This document shows positions 9,030-18,508 of a DNA stretch of 48,631 nt, piece after piece. Location: positions 1 to 48,631 of the forward strand of contig DJKX01000005.1 in NCBI GenBank assembly GCA_002436185.1, read 5' to 3'. The first letter of the stretch is position 1. Each line of letters opens with the position of its first letter. Below the pieces are notes generated by a model. The model made no database searches. It was given only the letters and a program-made list of their open reading frames with translations, and was not told the DNA's origin. The translations under genes were made by a program, and so were the position numbers. The stretch is from Fidelibacterota bacterium UBA6531 (GTDB lineage Bacteria > Fidelibacterota > Marinisomatia > Marinisomatales > TCS55).

Positions 9030-9713
9030 ATGTTAAACGCGGTCATATTCGACCTCGATAATACTTTACTGGACTTCATGAAAATGAAGGAGTATGCAGT
9101 GAAAGCAGCAATCTCAGGCATGCAGGAAGCAGGTTTGAAAGTAGATGCTGAAAAAGCATATGAACGTATTATTGACATGTATAATGAGGAAGGCTGGGAA
9201 CACCAGCAAATCTTTGATCTATTTCTTACCGAAACTATTGGTCATGTTGATAATAAACTTTTAGCTGCCGGCATCGTTTCGTATCGACGTGCTCGAGAAG
9301 CAAATCTACAAGTGTATCCAAACGTAAACAGTACTTTGTCTGAATTGATGAAAATGGGAATTAAATTAGCTGTTGTATCCGATGCGCCCAGCAGAGAAGC
9401 GTGGATGCGGTTGTACTATTTAAATCTCCATCATATTTTTGATGTTGTACTTACGTTTGATGATAGTGGAAAGCGAAAACCATCGCCAATTCCTTTCAAG
9501 ATAGCTTTGGAAAAATTGAACTGTGCTGCTGAAAATACATTAATGGTGGGTGATTGGCCGGAAAGAGACGTGGAAGGCGCAAAGCAGTTAGGGATGAAAA
9601 CGATATTTGCCCGTTATGGCGATACATTTGGTACAACAGATTCAGGCGCAGACTGGGATGTGGATGATATTCATCAAATTGTCGAAATAGTGTCTAATCT
9701 CAATGCAACCTGA
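9030..9713 (+). CDS. HAD-superfamily phosphatase-like hydrolase
   Basis: 227 residues with all HAD motifs: I, VIFDLDNTLLD (nucleophile D8 and acid/base D10); II, a serine in VVSDAPS; III, a lysine in KRKPSPIPF; IV, MVGDWPERDVEGAK. A helical cap lies between motifs I and II (about 20-90), as in the phosphoglycolate-phosphatase-like subfamily. Substrate cannot be told from sequence. The stop codon lies inside the acpS gene (11-base overlap), so the two are translated together. Confidence 0.85.
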   Translation: MLNAVIFDLDNTLLDFMKMKEYAVKAAISGMQEAGLKVDAEKAYERIIDMYNEEGWEHQQIFDLFLTETIGHVDNKLLAAGIVSYRRAREANLQVYPNVNSTLSELMKMGIKLAVVSDAPSREAWMRLYYLNLHHIFDVVLTFDDSGKRKPSPIPFKIALEKLNCAAENTLMVGDWPERDVEGAKQLGMKTIFARYGDTFGTTDSGADWDVDDIHQIVEIVSNLNAT

Positions 9714-10071
9714 TATCTTCATCGGAACGGATATTGTAGATGTATCTCGCATTCGACAATTGATCGATGACCACTCTGATCGATTTATAGAACGTACATA
9801 TACAGACAAAGAGCAATCTTACTGTGCTGGGAAATCAGATCCCGCTGTACACTATTCCGGTCGATTTGCAGCCAAAGAAGCCATAAAGAAAGCGTTGATG
9901 ACCTCTGGGATTACGGATCCAATTTCTTGGGTTGAAATGGAAATTGTTCCTGATCATAATGGCGCTCCGATTGTGAATTTACACGGTAATTTATTTGCAA
10001 ATTTAGATTGTAAAGTTTCCATTTCGCATACACAAGATACAGCCATTTCTACGGCTGTAATTATTAAATAA
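9703..10071 (+). CDS. acpS: Holo-[acyl-carrier-protein] synthase
   Basis: Transfers the 4'-phosphopantetheine arm of CoA to the serine of apo-ACP, activating fatty acid synthesis. 122 residues, normal for AcpS. The two magnesium/CoA signatures are present: D10 in IGTDIVDVSRI and E59 in GRFAAKEAIKKAL, with a closing VSISHT motif. It overlaps the HAD gene upstream and is followed by nnr after 2 bases. Confidence 0.95.
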   Translation: MQPDIFIGTDIVDVSRIRQLIDDHSDRFIERTYTDKEQSYCAGKSDPAVHYSGRFAAKEAIKKALMTSGITDPISWVEMEIVPDHNGAPIVNLHGNLFANLDCKVSISHTQDTAISTAVIIK

Positions 10072-10073
10072 TC

Positions 10074-11591
10074 ATGAGACTTATTACTGCTGATCAAGCA
10101 GCTGAATTGGATCAAAAAGCCATGCAAGATCATGGTATTTCCGGTGTGGATTTAATGGGTGCTGCCGGGAAAGTAATTGCGGAAAAAGCAAAAAGTTTGA
10201 CAGTAGAGATTCACAATCCCCGGATTGTGATTTTTTGCGGGAAAGGAAATAATGGCGGTGATGGATTTGCCACAGCAAATTATCTTAAAAATATGTCCAT
10301 TCAAGTATTTAGTCTTATTGAGGAAAATAGTATAAAAGGAGACAGTGCTCATTTTCATGAATTATGTGTCCAGAATAATGTGACAATTCATTATGGAATT
10401 AATCCTAAGGATGATCTTGAATGTGATTTAATAATAGATGCAATACTTGGCACAGGTTGTAAAGGAGAACTAAAAGATGATTATGCTAAATGGACAAAAT
10501 GGATAAATTCCTTTTCGTGTCAAGTTCTGGCTGTTGATTGTCCCACAGGAATCGACGGAAATAGAGGAATAGCAGCAAAATTTTCCGTGTGCGCTACCGC
10601 AACAGTTTCCATGGGCTATCCTAAACTGGGATTGTGTATTAAACAAGGCCAAACACATTCTGGAAAAATTCAATCTGTCGATATAGGCTTTCCTGACATA
10701 ATAAATGAATTATCCGGTTTGAGATGGAGCAGATTTGAAAAACAATCGATTACTGATATGCTTACCGAAGTCAATTCAGATACGTATAAACACCGGCAAG
10801 GGAAAGTATTAATCATCGCTGGTTCTAAAGGAATGACTGGGGCAGCTGTTTTAAGTACATTTGGCGCATTACGTTCTGGCGCTGGATTGACGGTTACATG
10901 CGCTCCCGAATCCATTGAAGACATATATGAGAAAACAATTATTGAAGGAATGACCGTTGGTTGCGTAGATGATGGACTTGGATATTTTATTCATGATTGT
11001 TTTGATACAATTGCAGAAAAATTTGAATGGTGTGATGCAATTGTTATTGGTCCGGGACTTGGACGAGATTCTAAAACCATGGAATTAGTCAAAGACGTAA
11101 TCTTGAATGCGCAAAAACCATTAATTATTGATGCGGATGGCTTAAGAATATTTCATGACAATTTAGATTTATTTGAAAAAATCAATGTTCCTTATATCAT
11201 AACACCTCACGAAGGTGAATTCTGTGAACTTCTAGGAATTGATCGGGGAAAATACATAGACAGTTTTCCTCAAAATATTGAGCAATTTATGGTTGATTTT
11301 CCCGGTGTGCTGGTATTAAAAAATGCACCTACAATTACATTTCATCAAAAAGAAGCAATGGTGAATACAAGCGGTAATCCCGGTATGGCCACTGCCGGAA
11401 TAGGAGATGTTTTAGCCGGAATATTGGGGACATTTATTGCCCAAGGAATGGATATTTATCAAGCGGCTAAAGCAGGTGTGTTCCTTCATGGACTTGCAGC
11501 AGATAATAAGGCAGAAGAAAAAGGTTTGCGCGGTTTAATCGCTTCAGATCTTTTAGATGAATTGCCAAAGGTTTTGCGTGAATTTGACTAA
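10074..11591 (+). CDS. nnr: Bifunctional NAD(P)H-hydrate epimerase / dehydratase
   Basis: Repairs hydrated NADH/NADPH. 505 residues holding two fused enzymes. The N-terminal epimerase (YjeF_N-like, about 1-215) has FCGKGNNGGDGFATANYL and DAILGTGCKG. The C-terminal ADP/ATP-dependent dehydratase (YjeF_C, ribokinase-like, about 220-505) has VLIIAGSKGMTGAAVL, VIGPGLGRD, ITPHEGEF and NTSGNPGMATAGIGDVLAG. The acpS-nnr adjacency is common in bacteria. It overlaps the start of the VanZ-like gene. Confidence 0.95.
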   Translation: MRLITADQAAELDQKAMQDHGISGVDLMGAAGKVIAEKAKSLTVEIHNPRIVIFCGKGNNGGDGFATANYLKNMSIQVFSLIEENSIKGDSAHFHELCVQNNVTIHYGINPKDDLECDLIIDAILGTGCKGELKDDYAKWTKWINSFSCQVLAVDCPTGIDGNRGIAAKFSVCATATVSMGYPKLGLCIKQGQTHSGKIQSVDIGFPDIINELSGLRWSRFEKQSITDMLTEVNSDTYKHRQGKVLIIAGSKGMTGAAVLSTFGALRSGAGLTVTCAPESIEDIYEKTIIEGMTVGCVDDGLGYFIHDCFDTIAEKFEWCDAIVIGPGLGRDSKTMELVKDVILNAQKPLIIDADGLRIFHDNLDLFEKINVPYIITPHEGEFCELLGIDRGKYIDSFPQNIEQFMVDFPGVLVLKNAPTITFHQKEAMVNTSGNPGMATAGIGDVLAGILGTFIAQGMDIYQAAKAGVFLHGLAADNKAEEKGLRGLIASDLLDELPKVLREFD

Positions 11592-11931
11592 AAAACATTA
11601 CCGTTTAGGTTTAGGGTTATTTGCTCTGGCAATTTTGACAGCATCGAGTATTCCCGGAAAATCCTTACCCAGTCTCATCGTACTTTCTCCGGATAAACTT
11701 TTACACATGGCTGAATATAGTATTTTGGGTTATTTAGCCTTTAAGAGTTTTGAATCTTTATCTTTAATTGTAGTTATTGGAGCATTAATATTTGCAGGAT
11801 TGGATGAGTTTTGGCAGTCATTTATTCCGGGAAGATTTCCAAGCATATATGATGTTATAGCTGATATAATCGGCTTTTTAATGGTTGCAGGTACTTTGTA
11901 TTATCGATCCAGGAAAATGAATGATAAATAA
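11578..11931 (+). CDS. VanZ-like membrane protein
   Basis: About 117 residues from the GTG at 11578, which overlaps the nnr stop by 14 bases; an AAAGG precedes it. An ATG at 11557 in the same frame would add 7 residues and is less likely. Four predicted helices (about 9-27, 40-60, 63-85, 95-112) carry the VanZ family signature: DKLLHMAEYSILGYL, then DEFWQSFIPGRFPSIYDVIADIIG. VanZ was named for low-level teicoplanin resistance, but most family members have no known function, and no glycopeptide resistance genes are here. The gene ends inside the first codons of recN (11-base overlap). Confidence 0.85.
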   Translation: MNLTKKHYRLGLGLFALAILTASSIPGKSLPSLIVLSPDKLLHMAEYSILGYLAFKSFESLSLIVVIGALIFAGLDEFWQSFIPGRFPSIYDVIADIIGFLMVAGTLYYRSRKMNDK

Positions 11932-13576
11932 TTTATCCATACAGAATTTTGCCATTTTAGAAGAAATGGATTTGAATTTTCATAATGGACTCACAGTTAT
12001 TACAGGTGAAACAGGTGCAGGAAAATCAATTCTGCTCCATGCGATTAGATCTTCTTTGGGTGGTAAAGTTAAAGGAACAGCTGTACGAAGCGGCGCAGAT
12101 AAAGCAATAGTAGAAATTGAAGTTTCTCTTGGTGGTGATATTAATACGTGCAGACGAATTATTAACGCATCCGGACGCAGCCGAGCTTTTTTTAACGAAG
12201 AACCTTTTAAAGAGAAAGACTATTTGGATCGTGTAAAATCTATTGCTGATTTTCACGGTCAGCATGAACAGCAATATATTATGAATCGAGAGACACATAT
12301 TGATTTTCTTGATACATTTGCAAAATTGAATAATGATGTAAGCAAATTGGAAGACGTGTATCAGCATCTTGTAAAGGCTGAAAATGATTTGGATCGTGCA
12401 ATCGAAAAACAAACCCAAGCAAGTGATAGAAAAGAATTGTTAGTATTTCAGTTACAGGAAATTGAATTAATCAGCCCTCTTCTTGGTGAAGATGAAACTC
12501 TAATGACAGATTTCAAAATATTAAAACATGCCGATAAACTTTTAACAACTGCAAATGATTTAAATGCTCGAATCACAGAGCAGGATAATTCACTCTATAA
12601 TGAATTGGCAGATATACGTAAAGAATTGGAAGAAATTAGTTCAATCGATGAGCACGTAGTTCCTCATTTAATATCATTGGAAGAAGCATTAAATGCCCTC
12701 ATGGATACATCAGAAGGATTAAGGAAATACGCAACACAAATCGATCATAACCCGGAACAATTAGAAAGAGTAGAATCCCGACTACAGGAGATTGAAAGTT
12801 TAAAGCGTAAATATGGCGGTTCTTTGGAAACAGTTATTAATTATTACGATGAAATCGCAATTGAATTAGAATCATTTAAATCCTTAATAAATGAAATCGA
12901 TGAGTTAACAGAATCCATAAATCGTTTTCGTCAAGATTATCAACGCATGGCAGTCAAATTGCATGAATTACGCTCAAACAGTATTCAGGACTTATGTTCA
13001 AAAATTGAAACTGAATTGGCATTATTAAATATTCCCGGTGCATCATTTGAGGTACGGTTGAATTTGACACCATCAAACAATTCCCAAATTGAAATGAAGG
13101 GACAAACTGTCAAATATGGATCGAAAGGATTTGATCAAATTGAATTTTATTTAAGTGCAAATCCCGGAGAATCAGCAAAGCCGTTAACGGATGTAGCTTC
13201 CGGCGGTGAAGTATCCAGAATTATGCTGGCAATCAAAACAATTTTTCAGAAAGTTGATCCGGTTGACACATTAGTATTTGATGAAATAGATGCAGGAATA
13301 TCCGGAATAGCAGCTGAAAAAGTAGCAGACGCATTATCAAATTTATCTAAATCAAAACAAATTATTTGTGTTACTCATTTACCTCAAATTGCTGCAAAAG
13401 CAAACCATCATCTTCATATTTCAAAAATGCAAAAGGATGGGAGAACGATTGTAAAAATCGACTATTTGAAAGATGAAGAAAAAGTACAAACAATTGCTCA
13501 GCTGTTCAGTGGTGAAACAATAACACCCGGAACTTTAGATTCTGCAAAAGGATTGATGGGCGGTGCTCATGGATAA
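11921..13576 (+). CDS. recN: DNA repair protein RecN
   Basis: SMC-like ATPase that acts early in double-strand break repair. 551 residues, standard for RecN. Walker A is GETGAGKS at 29-36. A long coiled-coil arm fills about 150-370. The ABC signature is ASGGEVSRIMLAIK and Walker B is LVFDEIDAGISG, followed by a switch region VTHLPQIAAKA. Start overlaps the VanZ-like gene and the end overlaps murA by 8 bases. I see no SOS box nearby, so it may be expressed with the operon. Confidence 0.96.
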   Translation: MINNLSIQNFAILEEMDLNFHNGLTVITGETGAGKSILLHAIRSSLGGKVKGTAVRSGADKAIVEIEVSLGGDINTCRRIINASGRSRAFFNEEPFKEKDYLDRVKSIADFHGQHEQQYIMNRETHIDFLDTFAKLNNDVSKLEDVYQHLVKAENDLDRAIEKQTQASDRKELLVFQLQEIELISPLLGEDETLMTDFKILKHADKLLTTANDLNARITEQDNSLYNELADIRKELEEISSIDEHVVPHLISLEEALNALMDTSEGLRKYATQIDHNPEQLERVESRLQEIESLKRKYGGSLETVINYYDEIAIELESFKSLINEIDELTESINRFRQDYQRMAVKLHELRSNSIQDLCSKIETELALLNIPGASFEVRLNLTPSNNSQIEMKGQTVKYGSKGFDQIEFYLSANPGESAKPLTDVASGGEVSRIMLAIKTIFQKVDPVDTLVFDEIDAGISGIAAEKVADALSNLSKSKQIICVTHLPQIAAKANHHLHISKMQKDGRTIVKIDYLKDEEKVQTIAQLFSGETITPGTLDSAKGLMGGAHG

Positions 13577-14819
13577 ATTAGTCATTCACGGTAAAAAGCC
13601 CTTAAAGGGTACAGTCGAAATTAGTGGTGCTAAAAATGCCGTTTTACCCATGATGACAGCAGCACTTTTGACAGATGGTATTACAATAATAAATAAAGTG
13701 CCGGATTTACGTGATACACGAACAATGATCAGATTATTGGAAATAGTTGGTGCCGGAGTTGAATTCGAAAATGGGACATTAAAGATTGATGGATCAACGG
13801 TTAATAAACTTGAAGCTCCCTATGATTTAGTCAAAACCATGCGGGCATCCTTCTACGTAATGGGTCCCTTATTAGGTCGCTTTGGGGAAGTAAAAGTTTC
13901 CTTGCCCGGTGGCTGTGCTTGGGGACCAAGACCCGTTGATTTTCATTTGATGGGTATGGAAAAACTTGGAGCTAATGTTACTCTGGAACAGGGCTATATC
14001 CTTGCCCAAGGGTCATCGTTGAAAGGTGCACATATATGTTTTGACTTTCCATCAGTGGGAGCGACGGGTAATGTGGTCATGGCAGCTGTTTTAGCCAAAG
14101 GGACCACAGTGATTGAACATGCAGCTAAAGAACCTGATATTGTACAACTGTGTGAAATGCTGAATAAAATGGGCGCCAAAATCTCTGGACTGAATACTAG
14201 TACATTAACAATTAATGGAGTAGATGAATTAAATCCGGTTGAAATGACAGTGATTCCGGATCGAATTGAGGCGGGTACATTTCTTATGGCCGGGGCAGCA
14301 TTAGGCGACATAACTTTAAATCATGCAGAACCGGATCATCTGAAAACAGTGCTGGATAAGTTAGAAGAATTTGGAGCGCATTATACAACAGAACCCGGTA
14401 AAATAAATATTAAGAAGGCTGATAAAGTGAACGCTGTGGATGTAACCACAGAAGTATATCCGGGTTTTCCAACGGATTTGCAAGCCCAATGGATGGCACT
14501 GATGAGTATTACTGATGGGCAGTCAATTGTAACGGACACTGTTTATCATGATCGTTTTACGCATATACCGGAATTAAATCGATTAGGAGCAAATATTTTT
14601 CTGCATGACAATGTAGCAACGATACAGGGAACTAAATCATTAAAAGGAGCACAAGTAATGTCTACAGATATACGTGCGAGTGCGTCTCTTATTTTGGCAG
14701 GATTAATGGCAGAAGGGCAAACAGATGTGAGTCGAATCTATCATATTGATAGGGGATATGAGAAAATTGAGGAGAAATTTAGCTCTTTAGGTGCTGAAAT
14801 ATATCGTGTATCAGAATAA
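13569..14819 (+). CDS. murA: UDP-N-acetylglucosamine 1-carboxyvinyltransferase
   Basis: First committed step of peptidoglycan synthesis: transfers enolpyruvate from PEP to UDP-GlcNAc. 416 residues from the ATG at 13569; a GTG at 13563 in frame would add two residues, but family homology begins at MDKLVIHG. K22 in ISGAKNA and the active-site cysteine C116 in LPGGCAWGPRPVD are present. A cysteine here is the fosfomycin-sensitive form of the enzyme. It closes the long block and overlaps the recN end. Confidence 0.96.
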   Translation: MDKLVIHGKKPLKGTVEISGAKNAVLPMMTAALLTDGITIINKVPDLRDTRTMIRLLEIVGAGVEFENGTLKIDGSTVNKLEAPYDLVKTMRASFYVMGPLLGRFGEVKVSLPGGCAWGPRPVDFHLMGMEKLGANVTLEQGYILAQGSSLKGAHICFDFPSVGATGNVVMAAVLAKGTTVIEHAAKEPDIVQLCEMLNKMGAKISGLNTSTLTINGVDELNPVEMTVIPDRIEAGTFLMAGAALGDITLNHAEPDHLKTVLDKLEEFGAHYTTEPGKINIKKADKVNAVDVTTEVYPGFPTDLQAQWMALMSITDGQSIVTDTVYHDRFTHIPELNRLGANIFLHDNVATIQGTKSLKGAQVMSTDIRASASLILAGLMAEGQTDVSRIYHIDRGYEKIEEKFSSLGAEIYRVSE

Positions 14820-14871
14820 CAATATTTCTTTTTTCTTATATTATTAACTGTATACATTCTCACTTGGCACT

Positions 14872-14877
14872 TATAAT
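14872..14877 (+). promoter_or_regulatory. Possible -10 box just before trkA
   Basis: TATAAT ends 9 bases before the trkA ATG. If used, transcription would begin about 2-4 bases before the start codon, giving a leaderless message. No Shine-Dalgarno sequence is visible before this ATG, which agrees. No clear -35 hexamer at 16-18 bases. Confidence 0.3.
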
Positions 14878-14886
14878 AACAGTCTG

Positions 14887-16236
14887 ATGAAAATAGTACT
14901 AATTGGTGCAGGTGAAGTGGGTTTCCACGTCGCCAAAGCCTTAATTGAAGACGGTCACGATATTACTGCCGTAGATATCAATCCGGAGAAATGTCGTCGA
15001 ATTACCGAAAACCTCGATGCCATTGATGTGGAGGGTAATGGGGCCAGTCCAAAAATACTCCATAAAGCTCGCGTAGAAGAAGCAGACTATACTTTATGCC
15101 TTACTCGCCTCGATGAAGTAAACTTAATTGCTGCACAGCAAGCACATGAATTGGGTGCAAAACGAATCATTGCCCGCTTACGCAATCAACAATACAGTGA
15201 CAGAGATTCGATCATAAAACCTGAAAAATTCGGCGTGGATCTTGTAATCCATCCTGAACGTGAAGCGTGTTTGGAAATAAGTAGGTTGGTTCGACATCCC
15301 TACGCAACTCAAGTGATGGATTTTGAAGGTGGTCGATTACAAATGCTGGGATTTATGATCGGTAATGGATGTAGAAAAATAATTGGAAAAACTGTAAAAG
15401 AGATTTGTAAAGATTCCGATGATTATAAGTTTGGTGTTATTGCCGTTTTACGAAATACAGAAACAATTGTACCTTGGTCTGATTTTCAATTCCAAGAAGG
15501 GGATATTGTCTATTTTATACTTCGTACGGAACATGTCCCCAGTTTAATCGAATTGCTCGGCAAAACAACTGACTACTCCAAACGTGTCATGATTATTGGC
15601 GGCAGTAAAATTGGTCGTTCCTTAGCTGAAAAGCTGCAAGATGATATGAACGTACGATTGGTAGAAAGTAAGAGAAATAAGGCTGAGCATATCGCCAACC
15701 ATATGGATAATATATTGGTGATCAATGCGGATGGGACGGATATGGAATTTCTCAAATCTGAAAATATTCAAGAAATTGACAGTTTTATTACAGTAACAGA
15801 AAATGAACAAACGAATATACTTTCTGGGCTTTTGGCTCATCATTTTGGAGTTAAACAAGCCATTATTCATGTCAGTAATACAGAATTTTTACCCATTATT
15901 CAAGAGTTAGGAATTGGCCCGATTATTAGTAAGAATATGTCAACTGTCAATACAATCCTTCGCAAAATTCGCAGTGACTTGGCAGATACATCTGTTATAA
16001 CGTTTGAGGAAATTGATGTAGATGTATTGGAACTCCAACCGGATCCGGGAAGTCGTGTGACACATATGGAATTATCAGAAATTTCTTTTCCAAAAGGAAG
16101 TATTGTTGGTGTAATTAATCACCATGGACATTTAAGTATCGCCCGCGGGAGTTCCCGCCTGACAGCTGAAGATACTGTTTTGGTTTTTGCCAAAAATGAA
16201 GCCTTCAATGCTGTCCGCAAGCTCTTCCGAGCCTGA
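14887..16236 (+). CDS. trkA: Trk potassium uptake regulator TrkA
   Basis: Cytoplasmic nucleotide-binding subunit that gates the Trk potassium channel. 449 residues (E. coli 458) in the duplicated layout: RCK-N Rossmann domain (MKIVLIGAGEVGFHVAKAL), RCK-C, then a second RCK-N (RVMIIGGSKIGRSLAEKL at about 235) and a final RCK-C. The stop codon overlaps the trkH ATG (TGATG), so the pair is translationally coupled. A new transcription unit probably begins here, 67 bases after murA. Confidence 0.95.
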   Translation: MKIVLIGAGEVGFHVAKALIEDGHDITAVDINPEKCRRITENLDAIDVEGNGASPKILHKARVEEADYTLCLTRLDEVNLIAAQQAHELGAKRIIARLRNQQYSDRDSIIKPEKFGVDLVIHPEREACLEISRLVRHPYATQVMDFEGGRLQMLGFMIGNGCRKIIGKTVKEICKDSDDYKFGVIAVLRNTETIVPWSDFQFQEGDIVYFILRTEHVPSLIELLGKTTDYSKRVMIIGGSKIGRSLAEKLQDDMNVRLVESKRNKAEHIANHMDNILVINADGTDMEFLKSENIQEIDSFITVTENEQTNILSGLLAHHFGVKQAIIHVSNTEFLPIIQELGIGPIISKNMSTVNTILRKIRSDLADTSVITFEEIDVDVLELQPDPGSRVTHMELSEISFPKGSIVGVINHHGHLSIARGSSRLTAEDTVLVFAKNEAFNAVRKLFRA

Positions 16237-17705
16237 TGAATATTCGCACTATATTAAACATTTTAAGCGCTTTATTAGTGATTTTGGGCGTATCTATGGT
16301 ATTCCCTTCAACAATAGCTTATGGGTATGGCGAAAACGATCTCGATGGTTTTTTGTGGTCAATGTTGATATGTTTTGTTTTTGGAGTTCCTGTTTGGTTA
16401 ATCACAAGGAAGAACAGAAAATTAACCAATAAAGATGGTTTTGCTATTGTAACCTTTACGTGGATTACGGCCGCATTGATCGGAGCATTACCATTTTATA
16501 TTTCCGGAGTCATACCAAATTTTACGGATGCTTTTTTTGAATCCATGTCCGGTGTAACCACAACCGGTGCCTCCATAATTGGTAGTTCTGTAACATTACC
16601 TAATCTGCCAAATGGTATTGAAAGTCTGCCTCATGCAACTCTATTTTGGAGATCATTTATTCAATGGATTGGCGGTATGGGAATTATTGTTTTTTACATC
16701 GCTATTTTGCCATTATTAGGTGTGGGCGGTGTCCAATTATTTAAAGCAGAAGTCCCGGGGCCTGTCGCAGATAAAATTCGTCCACGAGTCCGCGAAACTG
16801 CAAAAATATTATGGATGGTTTATCTTGGTATCACTGCAACTCAAATTGTGTTATTAGTCATAAGTGGAATGCCATGGTTTGATGCTGTTTGCCATTCTTT
16901 TACCACAATGCCCACTGGCGGATTTTCGATTAAAAATGCTAGTATTGGTTATTACAACAGTGCAACCATTCAATATATAATTATATTTTTTATGTTTTTA
17001 GCCGGGATCAATTTTTCTCTTCATTTTCTTGCCCTCACAGGAAATGTGAAATCATATTTTCGGGATAAAGAATTTCTGGCTTTTTTTGGAATTATACTTG
17101 TTGTTACCTTTCTCATTTTCTCAAGTGTATCAGCCGGAGTGAATGAGTGGTCAGAAAAACATTTCCGTGATTCACTTTTCCAAACGATATCCATTTTAAC
17201 AACAACTGGGTTTTCCACAGCTGATTATGAATTATGGTCATTCTTTGCACAATTTATGATTTTATTTATGATGTTTGTTGGAGGAATGGGTGGTTCGACA
17301 GGCGGTGGAATGAAAATTGTACGGTTGATGCTCTTGTTTAAATATGCGGCAACGGAAACTAGACGAATGCTACATTTAAAAGCAATCATTCCTATACGAA
17401 TTGGAAACCGCTTTATTTCTGAAGATGTCATTCGTAATACGTTGGGATTTTTTCTTTTTTACATGTCCATTTTTACCATAACGACTTTGGTGCTTACAAC
17501 CATGAATATAGACCTCGAATCATCCATAGGAGCTGCTGCCTCTGCAATCGGAAATATTGGCCCGGGTTTAGGTGCATTCGGTCCAACGGACAATTATGCT
17601 TTGTTACCGGCATTCGGTAAATGGATGTTATGCTTTTGTATGCTGCTTGGCAGACTTGAAATATTTACTATTATGGTTTTGTTTAGCAGGACTTTTTGGA
17701 AATAA
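16236..17705 (+). CDS. trkH: Trk/Ktr potassium transporter membrane subunit
   Basis: Inner-membrane potassium-translocating subunit partnered with TrkA. 489 residues with roughly 10-12 membrane helices. Four pore-loop repeats are visible: SGVTTTGAS, TTMPTGGFS, LTTTGFSTADY and NIGPGLGAFG. The glycines at the centre of each loop are kept. The conserved GGSTGGGMK loop is also present. It immediately precedes the crotonase gene. Confidence 0.95.
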   Translation: MNIRTILNILSALLVILGVSMVFPSTIAYGYGENDLDGFLWSMLICFVFGVPVWLITRKNRKLTNKDGFAIVTFTWITAALIGALPFYISGVIPNFTDAFFESMSGVTTTGASIIGSSVTLPNLPNGIESLPHATLFWRSFIQWIGGMGIIVFYIAILPLLGVGGVQLFKAEVPGPVADKIRPRVRETAKILWMVYLGITATQIVLLVISGMPWFDAVCHSFTTMPTGGFSIKNASIGYYNSATIQYIIIFFMFLAGINFSLHFLALTGNVKSYFRDKEFLAFFGIILVVTFLIFSSVSAGVNEWSEKHFRDSLFQTISILTTTGFSTADYELWSFFAQFMILFMMFVGGMGGSTGGGMKIVRLMLLFKYAATETRRMLHLKAIIPIRIGNRFISEDVIRNTLGFFLFYMSIFTITTLVLTTMNIDLESSIGAAASAIGNIGPGLGAFGPTDNYALLPAFGKWMLCFCMLLGRLEIFTIMVLFSRTFWK

Positions 17706-17718
17706 TTTAGAATCCATT

Positions 17719-18492
17719 ATGAAATATTTATTTATAGAAAAATCAGATGGGATTGGTGTTATAACAATTAATCGACCTGATGCAATGAATGCTATGAATT
17801 TAGATGTAGTATCTGAATTATCAATTACTGTTTCAGACATGATTGCAGATAAAGAAATTGGTGTTATTATTATAACTGGAAGTGGGGAAAAAGCGTTTGT
17901 AGCGGGTGCTGACATTAAAGCCATGCAGCAGATGAATGCTGAAGATGCACTTGAATTTGGAAAAACAGGTCAAGAAATGACGTTGGTTATTGAAAATTCA
18001 CCCAAACCGGTCATCGCAGCCGTGAATGGTTTTGCTCTTGGCGGCGGCTGTGAAATATCATTGGCGTGTCATATTCGTGTGGCAAGTGAGAATGCAATTT
18101 TCGGACAGCCGGAAGTTTTACTGGGTCTCATTCCTGGATGGGGTGGTACTCAACGTCTGCCTAAAATTGTAGGGACCGGAATTGCTAATGAGTTAATCAC
18201 AACTGGAAATCAAATATCTGCACAAGAAGCTCATCGAATCGGTTTGGTGAATCATGTCGTTACTCAAACAGAACTTATGGATACATGCAAAGAGATTGGT
18301 AAAAAGATTCTGAATAATGGACCAAATGCCATAGCGAAATCTCTAAACTGTATTCATGAAAGTTTCAACAAATCCATTGAGGATGGTCTTGAGTTTGAAG
18401 TAAAAGCATTTGCGAATTTATTTTCTACAGAAGAAACTAAAGAGGGCTTGTCCGCTTTTGTTGAAAAACGGAAAGCCAATTTCCGTTCTTAA
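17719..18492 (+). CDS. Enoyl-CoA hydratase/isomerase (crotonase) family protein
   Basis: 257 residues from the ATG at 17719. The frame is open further upstream inside trkH, but family homology starts at MKYLFIEKSDGIGVITINRP. Both catalytic glutamates of true hydratases are kept 20 residues apart: E112 (GGGCEISLAC) and E132 (FGQPEVLLG). The oxyanion-hole motifs AFVAGADIKAM and GFALGGGCE are present. It probably hydrates short trans-2-enoyl-CoAs in fatty-acid breakdown. It lies 13 bases after trkH and is followed 16 bases later by the epimerase gene, with no obvious pathway link. Confidence 0.9.
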   Translation: MKYLFIEKSDGIGVITINRPDAMNAMNLDVVSELSITVSDMIADKEIGVIIITGSGEKAFVAGADIKAMQQMNAEDALEFGKTGQEMTLVIENSPKPVIAAVNGFALGGGCEISLACHIRVASENAIFGQPEVLLGLIPGWGGTQRLPKIVGTGIANELITTGNQISAQEAHRIGLVNHVVTQTELMDTCKEIGKKILNNGPNAIAKSLNCIHESFNKSIEDGLEFEVKAFANLFSTEETKEGLSAFVEKRKANFRS

Positions 18493-18508
18493 ATTATTTA
18501 GTTAAACT

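Noticed and set aside
11578..11931. Glycopeptide-resistance locus suggested by VanZ
   Set aside because: No vanH/A/X or related genes nearby; VanZ-like proteins are common without resistance.
14864..14880. sigma-54-like TTGGCAC before trkA
   Set aside because: The second half (TTGCA-like at the right spacing) is absent; ATAAC occurs instead.
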